From positions 21,426,452-21,490,451 of the forward strand of contig OX104124.1 of NCBI GenBank assembly GCA_944474755.1: a stretch of 64,000 nt of DNA, read 5' to 3'. This DNA is from Limnoperna fortunei. Lineage: Eukaryota; Mollusca; Bivalvia; Mytilida; Modiolidae. This document shows positions 1-12,692 of the stretch, in pieces; position 1 is the stretch's first letter; every line of letters starts with the position of its first letter. The notes beneath the pieces were generated by a model that was given only the letters and a program-made list of their open reading frames with translations, did no database searches and was not told where the DNA came from. The position numbers and the translations under genes were made by a program.

Positions 1-159
1 TTTACATTGGGCGGGCATGAACTTATTTAAGTTAATCTTATAGACATTTACATTGAGCAAGCATAAACTCAGACCATATTTAACTTTAATCTAAGACATT
101 TACATTGGGCGAGCATGAACTTAAACAATATTTAACTTTAATTTAATAGATTACATGGT
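1..159. repeat. 54-bp minisatellite, left part
   Basis: Tandem units of about 54 bp, each with an 'acatttacattgggcgag' core followed by 'catgaactta' and 'atatttaacttta'. Units start near 47 and 98, and the array runs off the left edge of the window. The same array resumes at 641, after an inverted-repeat element. No coding potential. Confidence 0.8.
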
Positions 160-635
160 ATCCTCACAGGTCAGGCTTTCTGAGTCCACATTTGTCCCCA
201 CGAAACCCTGACAAACATAGCTAGGAAATTCCCGGGCTAGAAGTCACTATTTTGATTGGCTACATCATACCTTGATGTAGCCAATCAAAAGCTCGCTTTC
301 ATTCACGCCTTGGTTAGGGGTATATCCCGATGTCGATTGTAAATAAACCCAACGGATGTGTTGCATAGACCATGTGAAAATCAGTTTATTTTGTACAGTA
401 GTGTTAATAGTTTGTTATTACCGCGTCATTTATTAGTTTCGTTTGCGTTTTCTTCACACTCAAGAATGAGTAAAAATAAATACTGCCAAAAACTTGCTTC
501 TATCAAGCAATTTCATTAGTTGATATTTTGAAGGATTGACGTCATACGAAAATCTTCTAGCCCGGGAATTTCCCAGCTAAGTTTGTCAGGGTTTCGGGGA
601 CACATATTGACACAGAAACCCTGACTTGTGAGGAT
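160..635. mobile_element. MITE-like element with long terminal inverted repeats
   Basis: The left end begins ATCCTCACAGGTCAGG and the right end is the imperfect reverse complement, ending CTTGTGAGGAT. Complementarity extends inward: 'gaaaccctgacaaac' and 'aaattcccgggctaga' on the left pair with the segment at about 556-600 on the right. A second near-perfect hairpin (GATTGGCTACATCA/TGATGTAGCCAATC) lies inside at about 254-289. It interrupts a 54-bp minisatellite, so it is a later insertion. No ORF, hence non-autonomous. The target-site duplication is not clear and the superfamily is not assigned. Confidence 0.7.
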
Positions 636-640
636 GATTC

Positions 641-1035
641 CAAGGGGGAGCATAAACTTACACCATATTTTACTTTAACCTAATATACATTTGCATGAGG
701 GGGCATTAAATTAGACCATATTTAACTTAAAACGCAGGGGAGTTTGCAGTTGGACCATATTTGATTCTAATCTTATATAGACATTTATATTGGGTAGCAT
801 GAACGTAGACCTCGTTAGACTTAAATCTATTTGACATTTACATTGGGGAGCCATATTCTAATAGACAAGTTCATTGGGGAGGCATAAACTTAGACCATGT
901 TTAATTTAATAGACATTTACATGGCAGAGCATGAACTTGCACTATTTAACTTAATCCAACACAATTTAGATTGGATTTAGTTTAGACAAGATATGACTTA
1001 TATGCAATAGACATTTTGAATGGGCGGTATGCACT
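641..1035. repeat. 54-bp minisatellite, right part
   Basis: Continuation of the array at 1-159, more diverged. Copies of 'acatttacattggg..agcat..aact' followed by 'accatatttaact' recur about every 54-60 bp until about 1035, where the pattern fades. Confidence 0.7.
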
Positions 1036-2599
1036 AGATCACATATGTCTTTATTTTCCAACATGCTTTAGTCATAAGGATGATGGCAGACATACTAGGA
1101 AAAAACATTAAGTTCTTTCTTAATCAGCTTTAAATGGTATTTAATTTTTTAAGTTGCCAGATATGACAGGTTCTCTACAAGATCATTAACTGATGTTTTT
1201 TGCCTGGCAATATACATGTAGCTCGTGTAAGATTTTAATCATAAAGAACTATCATTATCATTTTGGTTTAACACAAACTACTATTTTACTTTTTATGTGT
1301 AATGCCCACAGATGTTTTGTGTATATGTAACCAATTAAATCTTCGAGTAATTATTCATAATTTTGAAACTGACATCCAATCGAGTTTTGATACAGTGGTT
1401 TATTTTCTGAATATAATTTTTATTAGAGGTTATGCGGCCATCTAGGATTATAGGCTAGATCTGAAAGAAGAATATGCATCTCAGGACCACAGTCAGTATA
1501 TTTCAGTTAAGTTTGATTTAAATTATTGGTTTCAAGTTGTATTCTGGACAAAATATCAAATAAGGGAGACAACTCAACAATTAATGTAGGTATCATTCTA
1601 GTTCTTGCACGCTGCAGTCCTACTTGTCATGATTTATCCAACCTCCAATTCTGAACAGTTTTGGAGATATGCTCTTGACAAAACTATGACTGACAGACAG
1701 AGAGACAAAACAGATTAAATGCTCTCCTCTCCAGGGAACATAATAACATCAACTGATTTACATGTACAACAATTACCTGTTCGTGCAGCTTAATAGTCAA
1801 CAGCAGTTGGACAACTGATTGCAAGATCTAGCATATAAGTAAAAGTATTTTCATTGTCATTGCAAATTTATTTCCTCTTCACTTGATGATGTAAGTTTGC
1901 ATAACAATGAACTAAAAACTGTGCAGAAAACTATTAATTAACAATCTGACACAATTCTCAATCCAGTGAATGTGCAATTCCATGATTCATTCACACTAGT
2001 ATCTTTTAAGCCTGTAATACAAAAGAAGAAAATGTTTCAGCAACATATTTAAAAAAAATAAAACTATACTAGAAGTTTGTGTGTGCATGAACTGCAAACA
2101 TGGTTGACATACTGCAATAAAACAAGTATTTTTAGTGCTGGCAATCTTTGCCAACTATCTGCAGGAAATCCCAAAATTTACCTAAAAAGTACCGGTAATA
2201 AATGTTCTTCATTTGGCCCTGCACCCCAGAATTTGTAAATTCTTAAAAAAGCTTCGTCTAAAGTCTAATAGGTATAAACTGAAGAATGTTAGTAACGACC
2301 CTACAATGTACAATAATGTACATTTTATTATATTGTGCAAAGTCACAATGTATTGTTAATGGTTATGACTTAGAAAAAAGAATTTCACATGGTTGCCATA
2401 CTTTTTGTCTGATCAAGACAAAATAAGGAAGCTTTGAACATCAAATGGTCATGTTAACAGAATTGCATACATATGATTTTCCACCAATTAAGTGTGGACA
2501 CAGAAAAATGTCTCTCCTGCATTCCCAATCAGTAACGGAAAAAATTGTGTTGCGTTGGGAGCACCATGTAAACTGTTATCATTTAAAATAAACAATGCA
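1036..2599. other. No recognisable gene
   Basis: AT-rich sequence with no ORF over 60 codons and no repeat pattern I could recognise. It could be intergenic or intronic. Confidence 0.5.
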
Positions 2600-3000
2600 T
2601 AGTTACAGAGAAACTGACTTCATACAAAAACTTTAAAGTACATGTAATCACTGGACTGTTAAATTGAGGTCAAGGTCAGGTGACACCTACCAGACAGTCA
2701 TGTTCTATTCCTCAGCAACCTTTATACCAAATATTGTCATCCTGCCATGCATGGTTACACCATGTACATAGGAACTGCCCTAATCCAAAAAACTTTAACG
2801 TAATCGCTGGACTGTGAAATTGAGGTCAAGGACAGGTGACACCTACCAAACAGTCATGTACTATTCATTAGAACCTATATACCAATTATAGTCATCCTAT
2901 AGCTTCCATGCATGGTTACAGAGTAACTGCCTTAATTTAAAAACTTGAACGAGGTCGCTGACCGTGAAATGAAGGTCAAGGTCAGGAGACAGGAAGATAT
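2600..3000. repeat. Tandem repeat, about 156-bp unit, about 2.5 copies
   Basis: Three diverged copies of a unit holding 'ggactgt(g/t)aaattgaggtcaagg' followed by 'caggtgacacctacca' and 'cagtcatgt'. The 'gaggtcaagg' motif recurs near 2666, 2822 and 2971. The sequence type resembles a dispersed tandem repeat I associate with mussel genomes. That family assignment is from memory. Confidence 0.7.
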
Positions 3001-3358
3001 TGATTTTATTCATGTAATAAAACAATTACTGACTGTGATATACGGTGGCTATATCTCAGCCCTCAAAAATGTATATTCACCTTGCCAAGCGGCTCAGTGA
3101 ATATTACATTTTTTCTGGCTGATAAATCCTGATAGCGACCAATATCAAAGTCATTAATTGTATAACATAGCATTTAACATGTTACATACATGTATAAAAT
3201 TATTAAATTATATATGAATCAGAAGAATGAAACTCCATATTTTTTTTAGCAAAGATAAGTAAACATTATTTTTTTTGTATCGAAAGTACATACATATGAA
3301 TAAATGAGCACTGAAAGAAATATCAATGACCAATAAAGAAAATATAGAAACTTAGTAT

Positions 3359-3751
3359 TTGCAAAGCATTTTGAACAGCATAATAAAAACAATAAAATTC
3401 GGTCCTCAAAATTATCTCAGTGTTGGGCCTTATATTATTTCTCATGTACATAAACGATTTTCCAGAGTACTTAAAAAACACTGCAAACTAAGACTCAGCA
3501 ATATTTATAAAGAAATCAAAAGTACAGAAGACTGCAAGGCCAAGCAAAAGATAATACAGACAGTTTTCGGAGGGGATATGAACTCGGTGCCAGAGATTGC
3601 AAAATACACTGCCACAGAATTTAAACGACTATTGAAAAAATTAAAACATAAGCAAAAAATGTATATTCTGGAAATAGCTTTTAAAGTTTTAAATTTCAAT
3701 CTGTTTAAATATATGTTCTATTGCAATATTACTAGTACTTTGAATACATGA
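3359..3751 (+). CDS. Unrecognised 130-codon ORF
   Basis: The ORF opens at a TTG (not ATG) directly after a stop and runs 130 codons. A possible splice acceptor (..aacttag) sits just before it, so it might be a terminal exon. The middle is lysine-rich and probably helical (KEIKSTEDCKAKQKI, then EFKRLLKKLKHKQK). This half reads more like protein than the rest of the region, but no family is recognised and no partner exon was found. It could be a decayed transposon fragment or chance. Confidence 0.25.
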   Translation: MQSILNSIIKTIKFGPQNYLSVGPYIISHVHKRFSRVLKKHCKLRLSNIYKEIKSTEDCKAKQKIIQTVFGGDMNSVPEIAKYTATEFKRLLKKLKHKQKMYILEIAFKVLNFNLFKYMFYCNITSTLNT

Positions 3752-5470
3752 TATATGGTATAAAATGGTGCTTTTTTCGAAATTCTGATTTTGTGGAGGA
3801 AATGTTTTTTTAAAAGCGAGCGACATGTTTTTTTCTTATTTTTTAAAAAGATTTTTTTTCAGGTTTTCATGGTTAAACTGATGCGAGTGAGCGATTTTTT
3901 TTTAATTTGGAAGAAAATAACTGAAATTAAAAAAAAATGTATCAATTGATTAATAAATTATATAGCAGAAAAGAATTGTCTTGAATTGTTTTTTCTCTTC
4001 TGAAAAGATGCTGCCTTGGCTTTCTATCAATAGGTAGACGGACCAACAGAGAGCCCATACCACTATTCAATTATGTCTCCAAATCTTTTTGGGAAGGCAT
4101 TATTTCAAGATTGATTAAAAAGAAATAATAAAAGACTACCTGTCTTTATTAACAATAACAAACAGTAAAAATAACACATATAAAAAAACAACAATTTGTA
4201 AATATTTATAAAAAAACCAATAATAATAAATTGAAAGCACATTCTTATATGCACATATCCTTGTAAAGAATAATGCTAACATATTCTTGTAAAAAATGAT
4301 GTATTATAAGAGCATATGGAGAAAAATTTATACAGTATTTTAATGTTATTATGTACAACATATTTGAATAGAAGGTAAGGTAGCGCTTGATATACAATAC
4401 TTCAGAGAAATAATGTTGCCAAGAATAATAAATGACACAAACTTTCATTCTTTTTGTTGAATTTACAAAATATTCAAATATAAATTAAGAATTCAGTTGC
4501 CCATAAAATGCTGCTTTTAACCTTCTAAGTTCTGAATGAATCTTTAGCTATCGTAGCACTTGGATGAAAATCGTAAAATGCGGAGAAGATAATTTTTTTA
4601 AAGACAACTTTCGGTTCTGGATGCGGGCGGGTTCACAGTTTAAGCAGGCAGAAGAAATTTATTTGTTTTCTTTCTGAAATAATTTTATGTGCGGTCGGTT
4701 CGATGAACAAGTATTTGGGCATGGCCTTATGTTTAAATCATTGCAATACTCATTTCAACACTAGCTGCATCATATTTGCAATCTCCAACTGGGAGGTCAT
4801 ATCTGCTCCTGACATTTGCATATTTTTTTTTACTTTGAACTGGTTTCTGGTATTTTTGTTATTACCCTTCATGCACAAAGTAAAAGTCATATGGGACCAG
4901 CCAACACAGTGTGGTGCCTTTACAGGATAAACATGATGCAGAAACAAAAATATTTAAGACTTCTTACCAATATGGAAATAAAATTGAACGAAGCATACCG
5001 CTACCGTTCAGAATGACAGGGCAAAATTCGTAGAAACAGTATATCAACCAAATCATCACATATCGCCACCTGGACGATCGAAAAGCAAACTTTACACGAC
5101 CATGCAATTATTTAATCGCCTTGGGGGACTGTTAGTATAAATCTCTGCACACGTTAGATCCTAAAAATCGTCGCACGCAAAAGTGACTAATGCAGGCCTA
5201 GGGTTTGGAACTTTTGCATGCGTTGATTTTTAAGATGTAATATGTGTGTATACATGTACAATATATATCTCCTTTTTATTATTTTCCCAATAACAAAATA
5301 GTGGTACAAAATGGTATTTTTTTGTACAAATGAACATGGTATGAATTTGACACATGTAGTGCAAAATGACTAGATACCTAACTATTCCCAAGAGTAACAG
5401 CAGTCCTTTATTCGCTTCTCCCTTTATGGCATCAATGCAATAAAATGATCCGTCATTGTTCGAAATTTAA
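3752..5470. other. No recognisable gene
   Basis: AT-rich sequence with short overlapping ORFs on both strands near 4703-5016, which look like chance. Nothing functional recognised before the LINE begins near 5471. Confidence 0.45.
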
Positions 5471-5479
5471 ATATTTTGT

Positions 5480-7837
5480 GTGAAAAACTTTTCTATGTAC
5501 CGTGCAGATCGAACACAGCATGGTGGTGGTGTTCTTGCATACATCAGATCTGATCTACCGGGGGAGCGAGTGAAAACTTCTGAATTCAGCTTAATAGAAT
5601 CGATTAGCTTTGAGGTAACCATCAGTGATGAAAAGTGGTTAGTCAGTGGTGTCTATAAACCACCTGACATGTCAGACAGATCATTCAGTGATGATTTCAC
5701 AAAGACAACTGACAGAATAGTAGCGAAATATGATCGGTATATGTTTATTGGTGACTTAAATTTTAATATGCTTGATACCAACAAAAGTACTACCCTTAAT
5801 GAAATGTGTGATATTTTTGACCTCCAAAATAATGTAACTAAACCAACTTGTTTTCCCAAAAACTCTAAACCAACATTGCTAGATGTTATCCTTACTAGTA
5901 GTAACAACAAGTGCAAAAAAGTATGTAACTTTGGAACAGGAGTAAGTGATGTCCACAATTTTATTGGTGCCCAATTTGATTGCAAAGTGCCTGAAGTGAA
6001 ATCGAAAACAAGATTGTGTAGAAGTTTTAAAAATTTTAACTCTGAAGATTTTTTATCTGATTTACAAAATCAAAATTTCAATTTAAATGAAGATTCAACT
6101 GATGTAAATAAGTGTTATAACCATTTTCAAAACTGTTTTACTGATGTAATAAATAAACATGCCCCTTTTAAAGAAAGAAAAATTTTATCTAAGCAAATCC
6201 CTTATATGAATAAAGAACTTAAGAGTGCTATATATAAGAAAAAAATGTTATATAATAAATTTCAAAAGATAAATAATAGTAGAAATTGGGAAGCATATAA
6301 AAAACAGAGGAATCTTGTAACTAAACTTAAAAAAAGATCTATAAATACATATTTTTTAGAAAGATGTACTGGTGGACCAAAATCGAAAGATTTCTGGCCC
6401 ACTGTTAAACCTTTTTTGACAAACAAAGGATGCTTTACCCAAAAGGAAACTATTTTATGTGAAGAAAATAAATTAATTACTAAACAAGATCAAGTTTGTG
6501 AAATTTTTAATGATTATTTTGTTAATGTTGCAAAAAATATTGGAACCTCAGGTATACCAGTAAATGATAACCACCCAAGTATTCAGGCTATAAAATCTAA
6601 TCACCCTGAATTGGATAAACAAAATTTCTCGTTTTCACGTATAGATGATGACTTTGTTCGTAAACAGATAAATAAAATTAATATCAGAAAGGCCACTGGA
6701 AATGATGGAATATCTCCTAAACTTTTACATTTGGCAAAACCAGTTATCTCAAAACCTTTGACTAAATTAGTAAATCTGTCTTTATCATTATCTACTTTTC
6801 CAGACCACCTTAAGGAAGCTCAGGTGGCACCCATACATAAAAAAAATAGTGTTTTAGAGAAAGGCAATTACAGGCCAGTAAGTGTCCTTCCAGCAATTTC
6901 TAAAATTTTTGAAAACGCAATTCAATTTCAGTTAACTGCTTACTTTGACAGCATCTTCAATCCGTTTTTGGCCGCTTTCCGAGCAAACTTTGGTTGTCAG
7001 TCCACCCTTTTGAGAGTGATTGAAGATTGGAAAACTTCTTTAGATAAAAACCACTATCTAGCTGCCATCTTAATGGACCTATCCAAGGCCTTTGATTGCC
7101 TTCCTCACGACCTATTATTATTAAAACTTAAGTCTTATGGTATGTCAGAATCTGCCTTAAATATGTTAAAATGTTATTTAAGTAATAGGAAACAGTGTGT
7201 TAAAGTAGGACAAGATATTAGCTCTATGTTAGATATATTTAAAGGAGTGCCCCAAGGTTCCATCCTCGGGCCTATATTATTTAATATCTTTATAAATGAT
7301 ATATTTTTCTTTGTTCACCATTGTAATTTGTATAATTATGCAGATGACAACACACTATCAAAGTCTGATCAATCATTAGAAACTGTAGTTAGATCTTTGC
7401 AGGAGGATAGTAAATCTTTAATAACATAGTTTTCCAACAATAAAATGCAGGCTAATCCTGAAAAATTTCAGGCAATTGCCATTGGAAATAAAACACATGA
7501 TGCAAATGTTGTTCTTAATCTTGAAAATATTATACTTAATTGTGATGATGAGGTTAAGCTGCTGGGTGTCACCTTAGACTTCAAATTAAATTTTCATTCT
7601 CACATAAACATTTGTAAAAAGGCTGCAAGGCAATTGAACGTCCTAAAGCGGATAGGAAACCATTTGAATCGGTTTGGAAAATTAACTATCTACCACTCTT
7701 TCATTATGTCTAATTTCAGTTACTGTCCGCTTACCTGGCATTTCTGCTCAGAACAAAACACACGCAAAATTGAAAAAATTCAGGAAAGAGCTTTACGTTT
7801 TGTGTATAATGATTCAGTGAGCCCCTATGATGACCTT
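5480..7837 (+). pseudogene. LINE A ORF2 first part: endonuclease and reverse transcriptase
   Basis: The N-terminal part carries APE-type endonuclease motifs (HGGGVLAYIRSD, VSGVYKPP, FIGDLNFN). The reverse transcriptase follows with PISKIFE-like text, the LSKAFDCLPHDLLL block, GVPQGSILGP and a YADD active site (NYADDNT). An in-frame TAG at 7427-7429 interrupts it shortly after the active site. Reading then continues in the same frame through the thumb-like region (LLGVTLDFKLNF) to 7837, where LINE B is inserted between two codons. The first in-frame codons have no ATG, consistent with 5' truncation. The copy is inactive. Confidence 0.88.
7826..7837 (+). repeat. Target-site duplication of LINE B, left copy
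   Basis: TATGATGACCTT. The identical 12 bases recur at 13040-13051, flanking LINE B on both sides. In the host ORF they encode Y-D-D-L. Confidence 0.9.
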
Positions 7838-7850
7838 AAAAAGAATCTAA

Positions 7851-8236
7851 AAAAATTTAACAGCTAGTATTACTAACAAACTTTACATTAATGAGGCTCT
7901 CACACAAACAAGGGCTAAACTATACCGACAAACAAGAGAATTATTCAAAGAAAATAAAGTCGCTAGTTGTTGGACGTTCGATGGTAAAATACTAGTTAAA
8001 ACTCTTGATGGTAGGACTGTTCATATTACCGTTGAATCCGACCTCGAGCAATTCTTAAAAATAAGACTTAATACGACTACTTCCAAAGTGTCAAATCAAC
8101 CAACCCGTACTAGATCGATTTCAAGTCTAAATGTCACGGCGGTACCGTTTATTACGCAATCTGACGAAGCGATCACGTCAACTCCACTCCAACCATCGCA
8201 AAAGCATGGCTCCAATCGAGCAAAATCCACTGACTA
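7851..8236 (+). pseudogene. LINE B ORF1, C-terminal fragment
   Basis: An open frame from 7851 ends at TAG 8234-8236. It reads ..NKLYINEALTQTRAKLYRQ.. then SCWTFDGKILVKTLDG and a Ser/Thr-rich tail. 'YINE.LT..RAKL' followed by 'WT.DGKI.V' is characteristic of the C-terminus of ORF1 proteins of many animal non-LTR elements, which bind RNA and act in retrotransposition. Removing one T near 7865 would join it to the codons just upstream, so a 1-bp frameshift lies close to the truncation point. Confidence 0.65.
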
Positions 8237-9378
8237 GCCAATACACATATCAACTCACTGTTTTTCACATATAAGACCATAATGTACCTTCAGTTGTAAT
8301 GCCTCTTTATCCGTGTCCAAATTGTATGTTACTGTAATAGAAGCTATGTGTTATCATATGTTAACTTCCTTTTATAATGGTAGCATGTATTATAATTCAT
8401 AACTACACTTCACTTATATTAATATCTAATGAAAAATCATTGATCATGCATATTAAGTGTAAAAATTTCCCCTTCCTCAATAATAAGTTCTATCTAATGT
8501 GTAGAAATTACTTCTATACATATTAATACATAAAACATGTTTTTGTTATTTTTAACTCCTCGATTTTTTTTCAATTTTGTAATAATATGAATCCGCAAAC
8601 CTGACGTTCACTGTCCAAGTTTCTTCCTTAATCCGATAAACCTTTATATTGGTCAGTTAAATGCATTACGAATGCAACTGGTGTCAATACATTAGAGGAA
8701 GCACTACACCATGATCTATGTTTACAATGAACTCACCGGTAACAATTCTCAAAATAGTGTTAAACTATCTTGTGTCAATAACCATTGCAAATATTTGCGT
8801 ATACCACTAGTATAGTCCCATTTGACTGTACTTGTAATATATCCGCTAAACTATAACTAAACCATTCAAAAGAAGTGTGTTTACATTAATACGTCTTTAT
8901 TGTACATCTTATATTTCAATATTAATGCGTTATTATAGTCATAGATCCAATCAACCAATTTATGTATTGACAGAATTACATTAACCTGCACATGTTATAA
9001 CCATTTGTCGATCCTAACGACTGATCTATCGGTTACCAAATTATTTGCTCATGTATTGTTCAAAAGTATATCCCCCCCAACCCCAGTCAGTAACAGTATA
9101 GGTACTAGTACATATAGTACTACTAGTAATTTAAAATGATGACTGACATTATCTCTCGTATCCCACCAACTCTTGCATCCTGCTTGTAAGTTTTATAGTT
9201 AGTATATTTGTATATGTTTGTATATATGTTTGTATTTGTTTTGATGGTTACTACCTGGAGTCCAATACCTTTAACATTTTTATTACTGTATTCAATACAA
9301 AGTTGTGCATAAGTATGAACCACTTTTCTTCTTATTGTACAAGAAAATGCCTCCTCATTATATTATGTAATCAGCCCT
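8237..9378 (+). other. LINE B spacer between ORF1 and ORF2
   Basis: Non-coding stretch of about 1.1 kb inside LINE B. It has stops in all frames and a short inverted-repeat-like 'agtactactagta' near 9110-9130. A spacer this long is unusual for two-ORF LINEs and might hold a translation signal for ORF2, but no element was recognised. Confidence 0.5.
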
Positions 9379-10737
9379 TTGATAATGGTTAATGAACCAT
9401 CACATTTTCTTGTACATATCAATACTTTTATTAAACCAGTGAATCTTTTCAATAACAATATATTCCTGATGGTTGTGTTGCGCTACCTGATCCTAATCTC
9501 CTTTGATGTTCAACCAAACCCTGGACCTGATAACACTAAATATGAGTATAAAAATATCTCAATAGCTAACATAAACGTCAACTCCCTACGATATAAAACT
9601 GATCTACTATATCATGAGCTTGGTAATCTAGATATTATCTGTATCATTGAAACTAAACTTAATAACTCAATTTGTAGTTCAGACCTCGTGATTGACAATT
9701 TTTATGACCCACACCCCTTCCGAAAAGATAGATTAACAGGCAATGGGGGTGGTATTTTGATCTATATTAGAAATAATCTAATTGTTAAACGTAGAACTGA
9801 TCTCGAATGTGCAAACATTGAATCAATGTGCATAGAAGTGACTGTGCAGAACAACAAATTTCTTGTTGTTTGTGTATACAGGCCCCCTAGCTCTAGAGTC
9901 ATTTCCTGGAATTATATCGACATGCTTCTCGATACATGTATTGATACTGGACTTAATGTTATATTTCTTGGAGATATTAATTTAGACCTCTTTACAATAC
10001 CTCACAGTCATACTTTTTCAAGAATTATTGATAAATATGGGTTGCACAATGCCATAGAGGAACCAACTCGAGTTACACCAACATCTTCAACACTATTGGA
10101 CCCAATTTTTGTTAGTAATATTGATATTGTCCACTCTAGCTATGTTCTTCCCAACTTTTGTAGTGATCATTGCCCATCCATTTTAGAAATTAACTTTAAA
10201 TCACTACGAGAAAAATCCTTTACCAAAACAATCTGGGATTTCAATAATGCAGATTATGAATCCATTAAGAATGAACTTAACTTAATTGACTGGACAGACA
10301 GAATAGATAAAACTGAAGACACAAATATTATAAATGAGATCATCAAAGATGAAATAAATGATGTAATGCATAAATTCATCCCAAAAAAAATTGTAAGAGT
10401 AAGACCAAAAGACAAACCGTGGATGAATAGCAAGATAAGATTGGGGATGAGACAGCGCAACAGAATCCACAAAAAGGCTAAACTCAGTAATAGTCCAAAT
10501 CACTGGCTCATATATAGACAAAAACGTAATGAAGTTATCTCAATGACTAGGGAAGCAAAAAATAATTACTTAAAAAAACTTCAAAATACTCTAACTGATA
10601 AAACTATCCCCCCCCTACAAAATGGTGGAGAATTGCGAAGTCAATATGCAAGTTTAATAGGAAAAATACAAACAACAGTCCCCTTAAAGTTAACAATAAA
10701 ATTAGTGTACATCCTAAAGAAAAAGCTAATGTCTTGA
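9379..10737 (+). pseudogene. LINE B ORF2 part 1: 2A-like leader and APE endonuclease
   Basis: The open frame begins with TTG at 9379; the first ATG is at 9385. Residues 28-42 are hydrophobic (NNIFLMVVLRYLILIS) and run straight into the 2A-like motif DVQPNPGP (residues 43-50). The endonuclease follows: NINVNSLR, IIETKLN, GNGGGILIYIRN, VCVYRPPSS, FLGDINLD, and SDHCPSIL near residue 257. The frame is lost at about 10662-10666, where one A appears missing from an A-run. Restoring that register leads straight into the reverse transcriptase. Confidence 0.88.
9505..9528 (+). promoter_or_regulatory. 2A-like ribosome-skipping motif
   Basis: Encodes DVQPNPGP, matching the D-V/I-E-x-NPGP consensus except Q for E, preceded by a Leu/Ile-rich stretch as in known 2A sequences. 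In this family 2A causes the ribosome to skip the Gly-Pro bond. N-terminal 2A-like motifs are known in some invertebrate non-LTR retrotransposons, where the upstream peptide can act as a signal sequence when skipping fails. Activity here is inferred. Confidence 0.7.
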
Positions 10738-12692
10738 ATGATTACTTTGTCTCAATATCTTCTAATCAATTTGAACCTAACCTCCCTGACTTAACCCCCC
10801 TCTCCCCCTGTGAGCTGTCTGACATTGTTATTTCCAAACAAGATGTTATTGATCAATTCCAGATTTTAAATGTTAATAAGCCAGCTGGTCCAGATAAGCT
10901 TGCACCTAAATTTCTAAAATGTATTTTTCAGTCATTGGTTGTCCCTATTACAATATTATTTAACAAAACGATACAATATGGACAAGTCCCTAATGACTGG
11001 AAAAGTGCAAATGTCTCAGCTATATACAAGAGTAGGGGTGATCATGATGACCCCTCTAACTATCGTCCAATATCCGTTACTAACTGTTTTGGAAAAATCT
11101 TGGAAAAAATTATTTACAAAAATTTATTTAACTATATACAACAAAATAATATTTTGTCAAATAACCAATCAGGCTTTAGAACAAAAGATTTTACGGTGAA
11201 CCAACTATTAGTTATATACAATGCCATAATACAAAACTTAGATTGTGGCAAAGATATACGTTTCATATTCTGTGATATCTCAAAGGCCTTTGATCGTGTT
11301 TGGCATAAAGGTCTCATCTAAAAACTCCGAAATTATGGAATATGCGGTAATGTACTTAAGTGGATTGATAGCTTCTTATGTGATAGGAAACAACGAGTAA
11401 ATATTGATGGCTACTTCTCCAGTTGGAAGACTGTCAATGCAGGGGTACCCCAGGGATCCATCTTGGGCCCTTTTTTATTCTTATTATTTATTAATGATAT
11501 AGAAAATGTGGTACTAAACACAATTAAACTGTTTGCTGATGATACATCACTCTACTGTATTGTTGATGATCATGATGTAACAGCACAATCCTTAAATGAA
11601 GACCTTGATAGTATATACCAATGGTCCAAGGAATGGGGAGTCACTTTCAATACCGAGAAAACTAAATCCATGGTCTTCACTAGGAAACACAATCTAAATG
11701 TACCTCCCCTTTATTTTGATCGCACTATTGTAGAAAATTATAACTCTCATAAACACCTAGGTATTACATTTAACTCATCTGCTAAATGGAAGGACCACAT
11801 AAATGAAATTTACTGCAAAGCCTGTAAAAGAATTAATATATTAAGACAAATGAAGTATAAATTAGACAGAAAATCTCTTGAAAAATTATATATTGCATTC
11901 ATTCGGCCTATCTTGGAATATGGGGGAGTGGTGTGGGATAACTGTAGTCAAGAGGAATCTGATATGTTAGAAAATGTCCAGCTGGATGCAGCAAGAATAA
12001 TCACTGGGCTAAGAAAGGGTACATCCCCTGAAAAATTGTACAATGAATTGGGTTGGGATTCACTTAATGAACGTCGTAGGATAAGTAAACTATGTATAAT
12101 ACACAAATCACTAAATGGTGAAACACCGGATTATCTATTGGACGAAATCTTACCATTTATTAACAAATCTCCAAATTACAACTTGAGAAATAGTCATCCT
12201 TTCAAACCCCCAAAATGTCGCACGTCAGCTTATAAAAATAGTTTTTACCCCAGTGCACTAGAAGAATGGAACAAACTTGATAGTGAAACCCAGAACTTGC
12301 AGAGTATAGTAATGTTTAAAAAGAAAATAAGGAAAAATATCACTTCCCCTCCCTCCCACTTTTATTATGGCTCAAGACCACTTAATATCATACTATGTCA
12401 GTTGCGCAACTTAGCTAGTAATCTAAATCATCATAAATTTTTATCTCATCTGTCTGACAGCTCACAGTGTATCTGTGGGGATGACATTGAAGATAATTTT
12501 TATTATTTTTACGTCTGCCCATTATTTCTAAGACAAAGATATAACCTGTTTATTAAATTAAGAAGATTCACTGATACTCTTAACATCAATATTCTACTTA
12601 TGGGCTCCCCTAATATATCTAAAGATGATAACATAGAAATAACCAATGCAGTACTTAACTTCATACAAGAAACAAAACGATTTAAAAAATAG
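10668..12692 (+). pseudogene. LINE B ORF2 part 2: reverse transcriptase and C-terminus
   Basis: In the register after the frameshift, the reverse transcriptase shows NKPAGPDKLAPKFLK, SNYRPISVTNCFGKILEK, QSGFR, DISKAFDRVWHKGL, GVPQGSILGPFLF and the active site FADDTSLY (about 11531). An in-frame TAA at 11319-11321 falls where a tyrosine codon is expected (GLI-stop-KLRNYGI). Otherwise the frame is open to TAG at 12690-12692. The C-terminal part has a cysteine-containing segment (CICGDDIEDNF..YVCPLF) like the C-terminal zinc-type motif in several LINE clades. Confidence 0.87.

Noticed and set aside
4703..5016. Overlapping ORFs on both strands
   Set aside because: Three frames open over the same stretch with no recognisable protein feature or splice context; likely chance.
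5653..5985. 110-codon minus-strand ORF inside LINE A
   Set aside because: Antisense shadow of the endonuclease reading frame.
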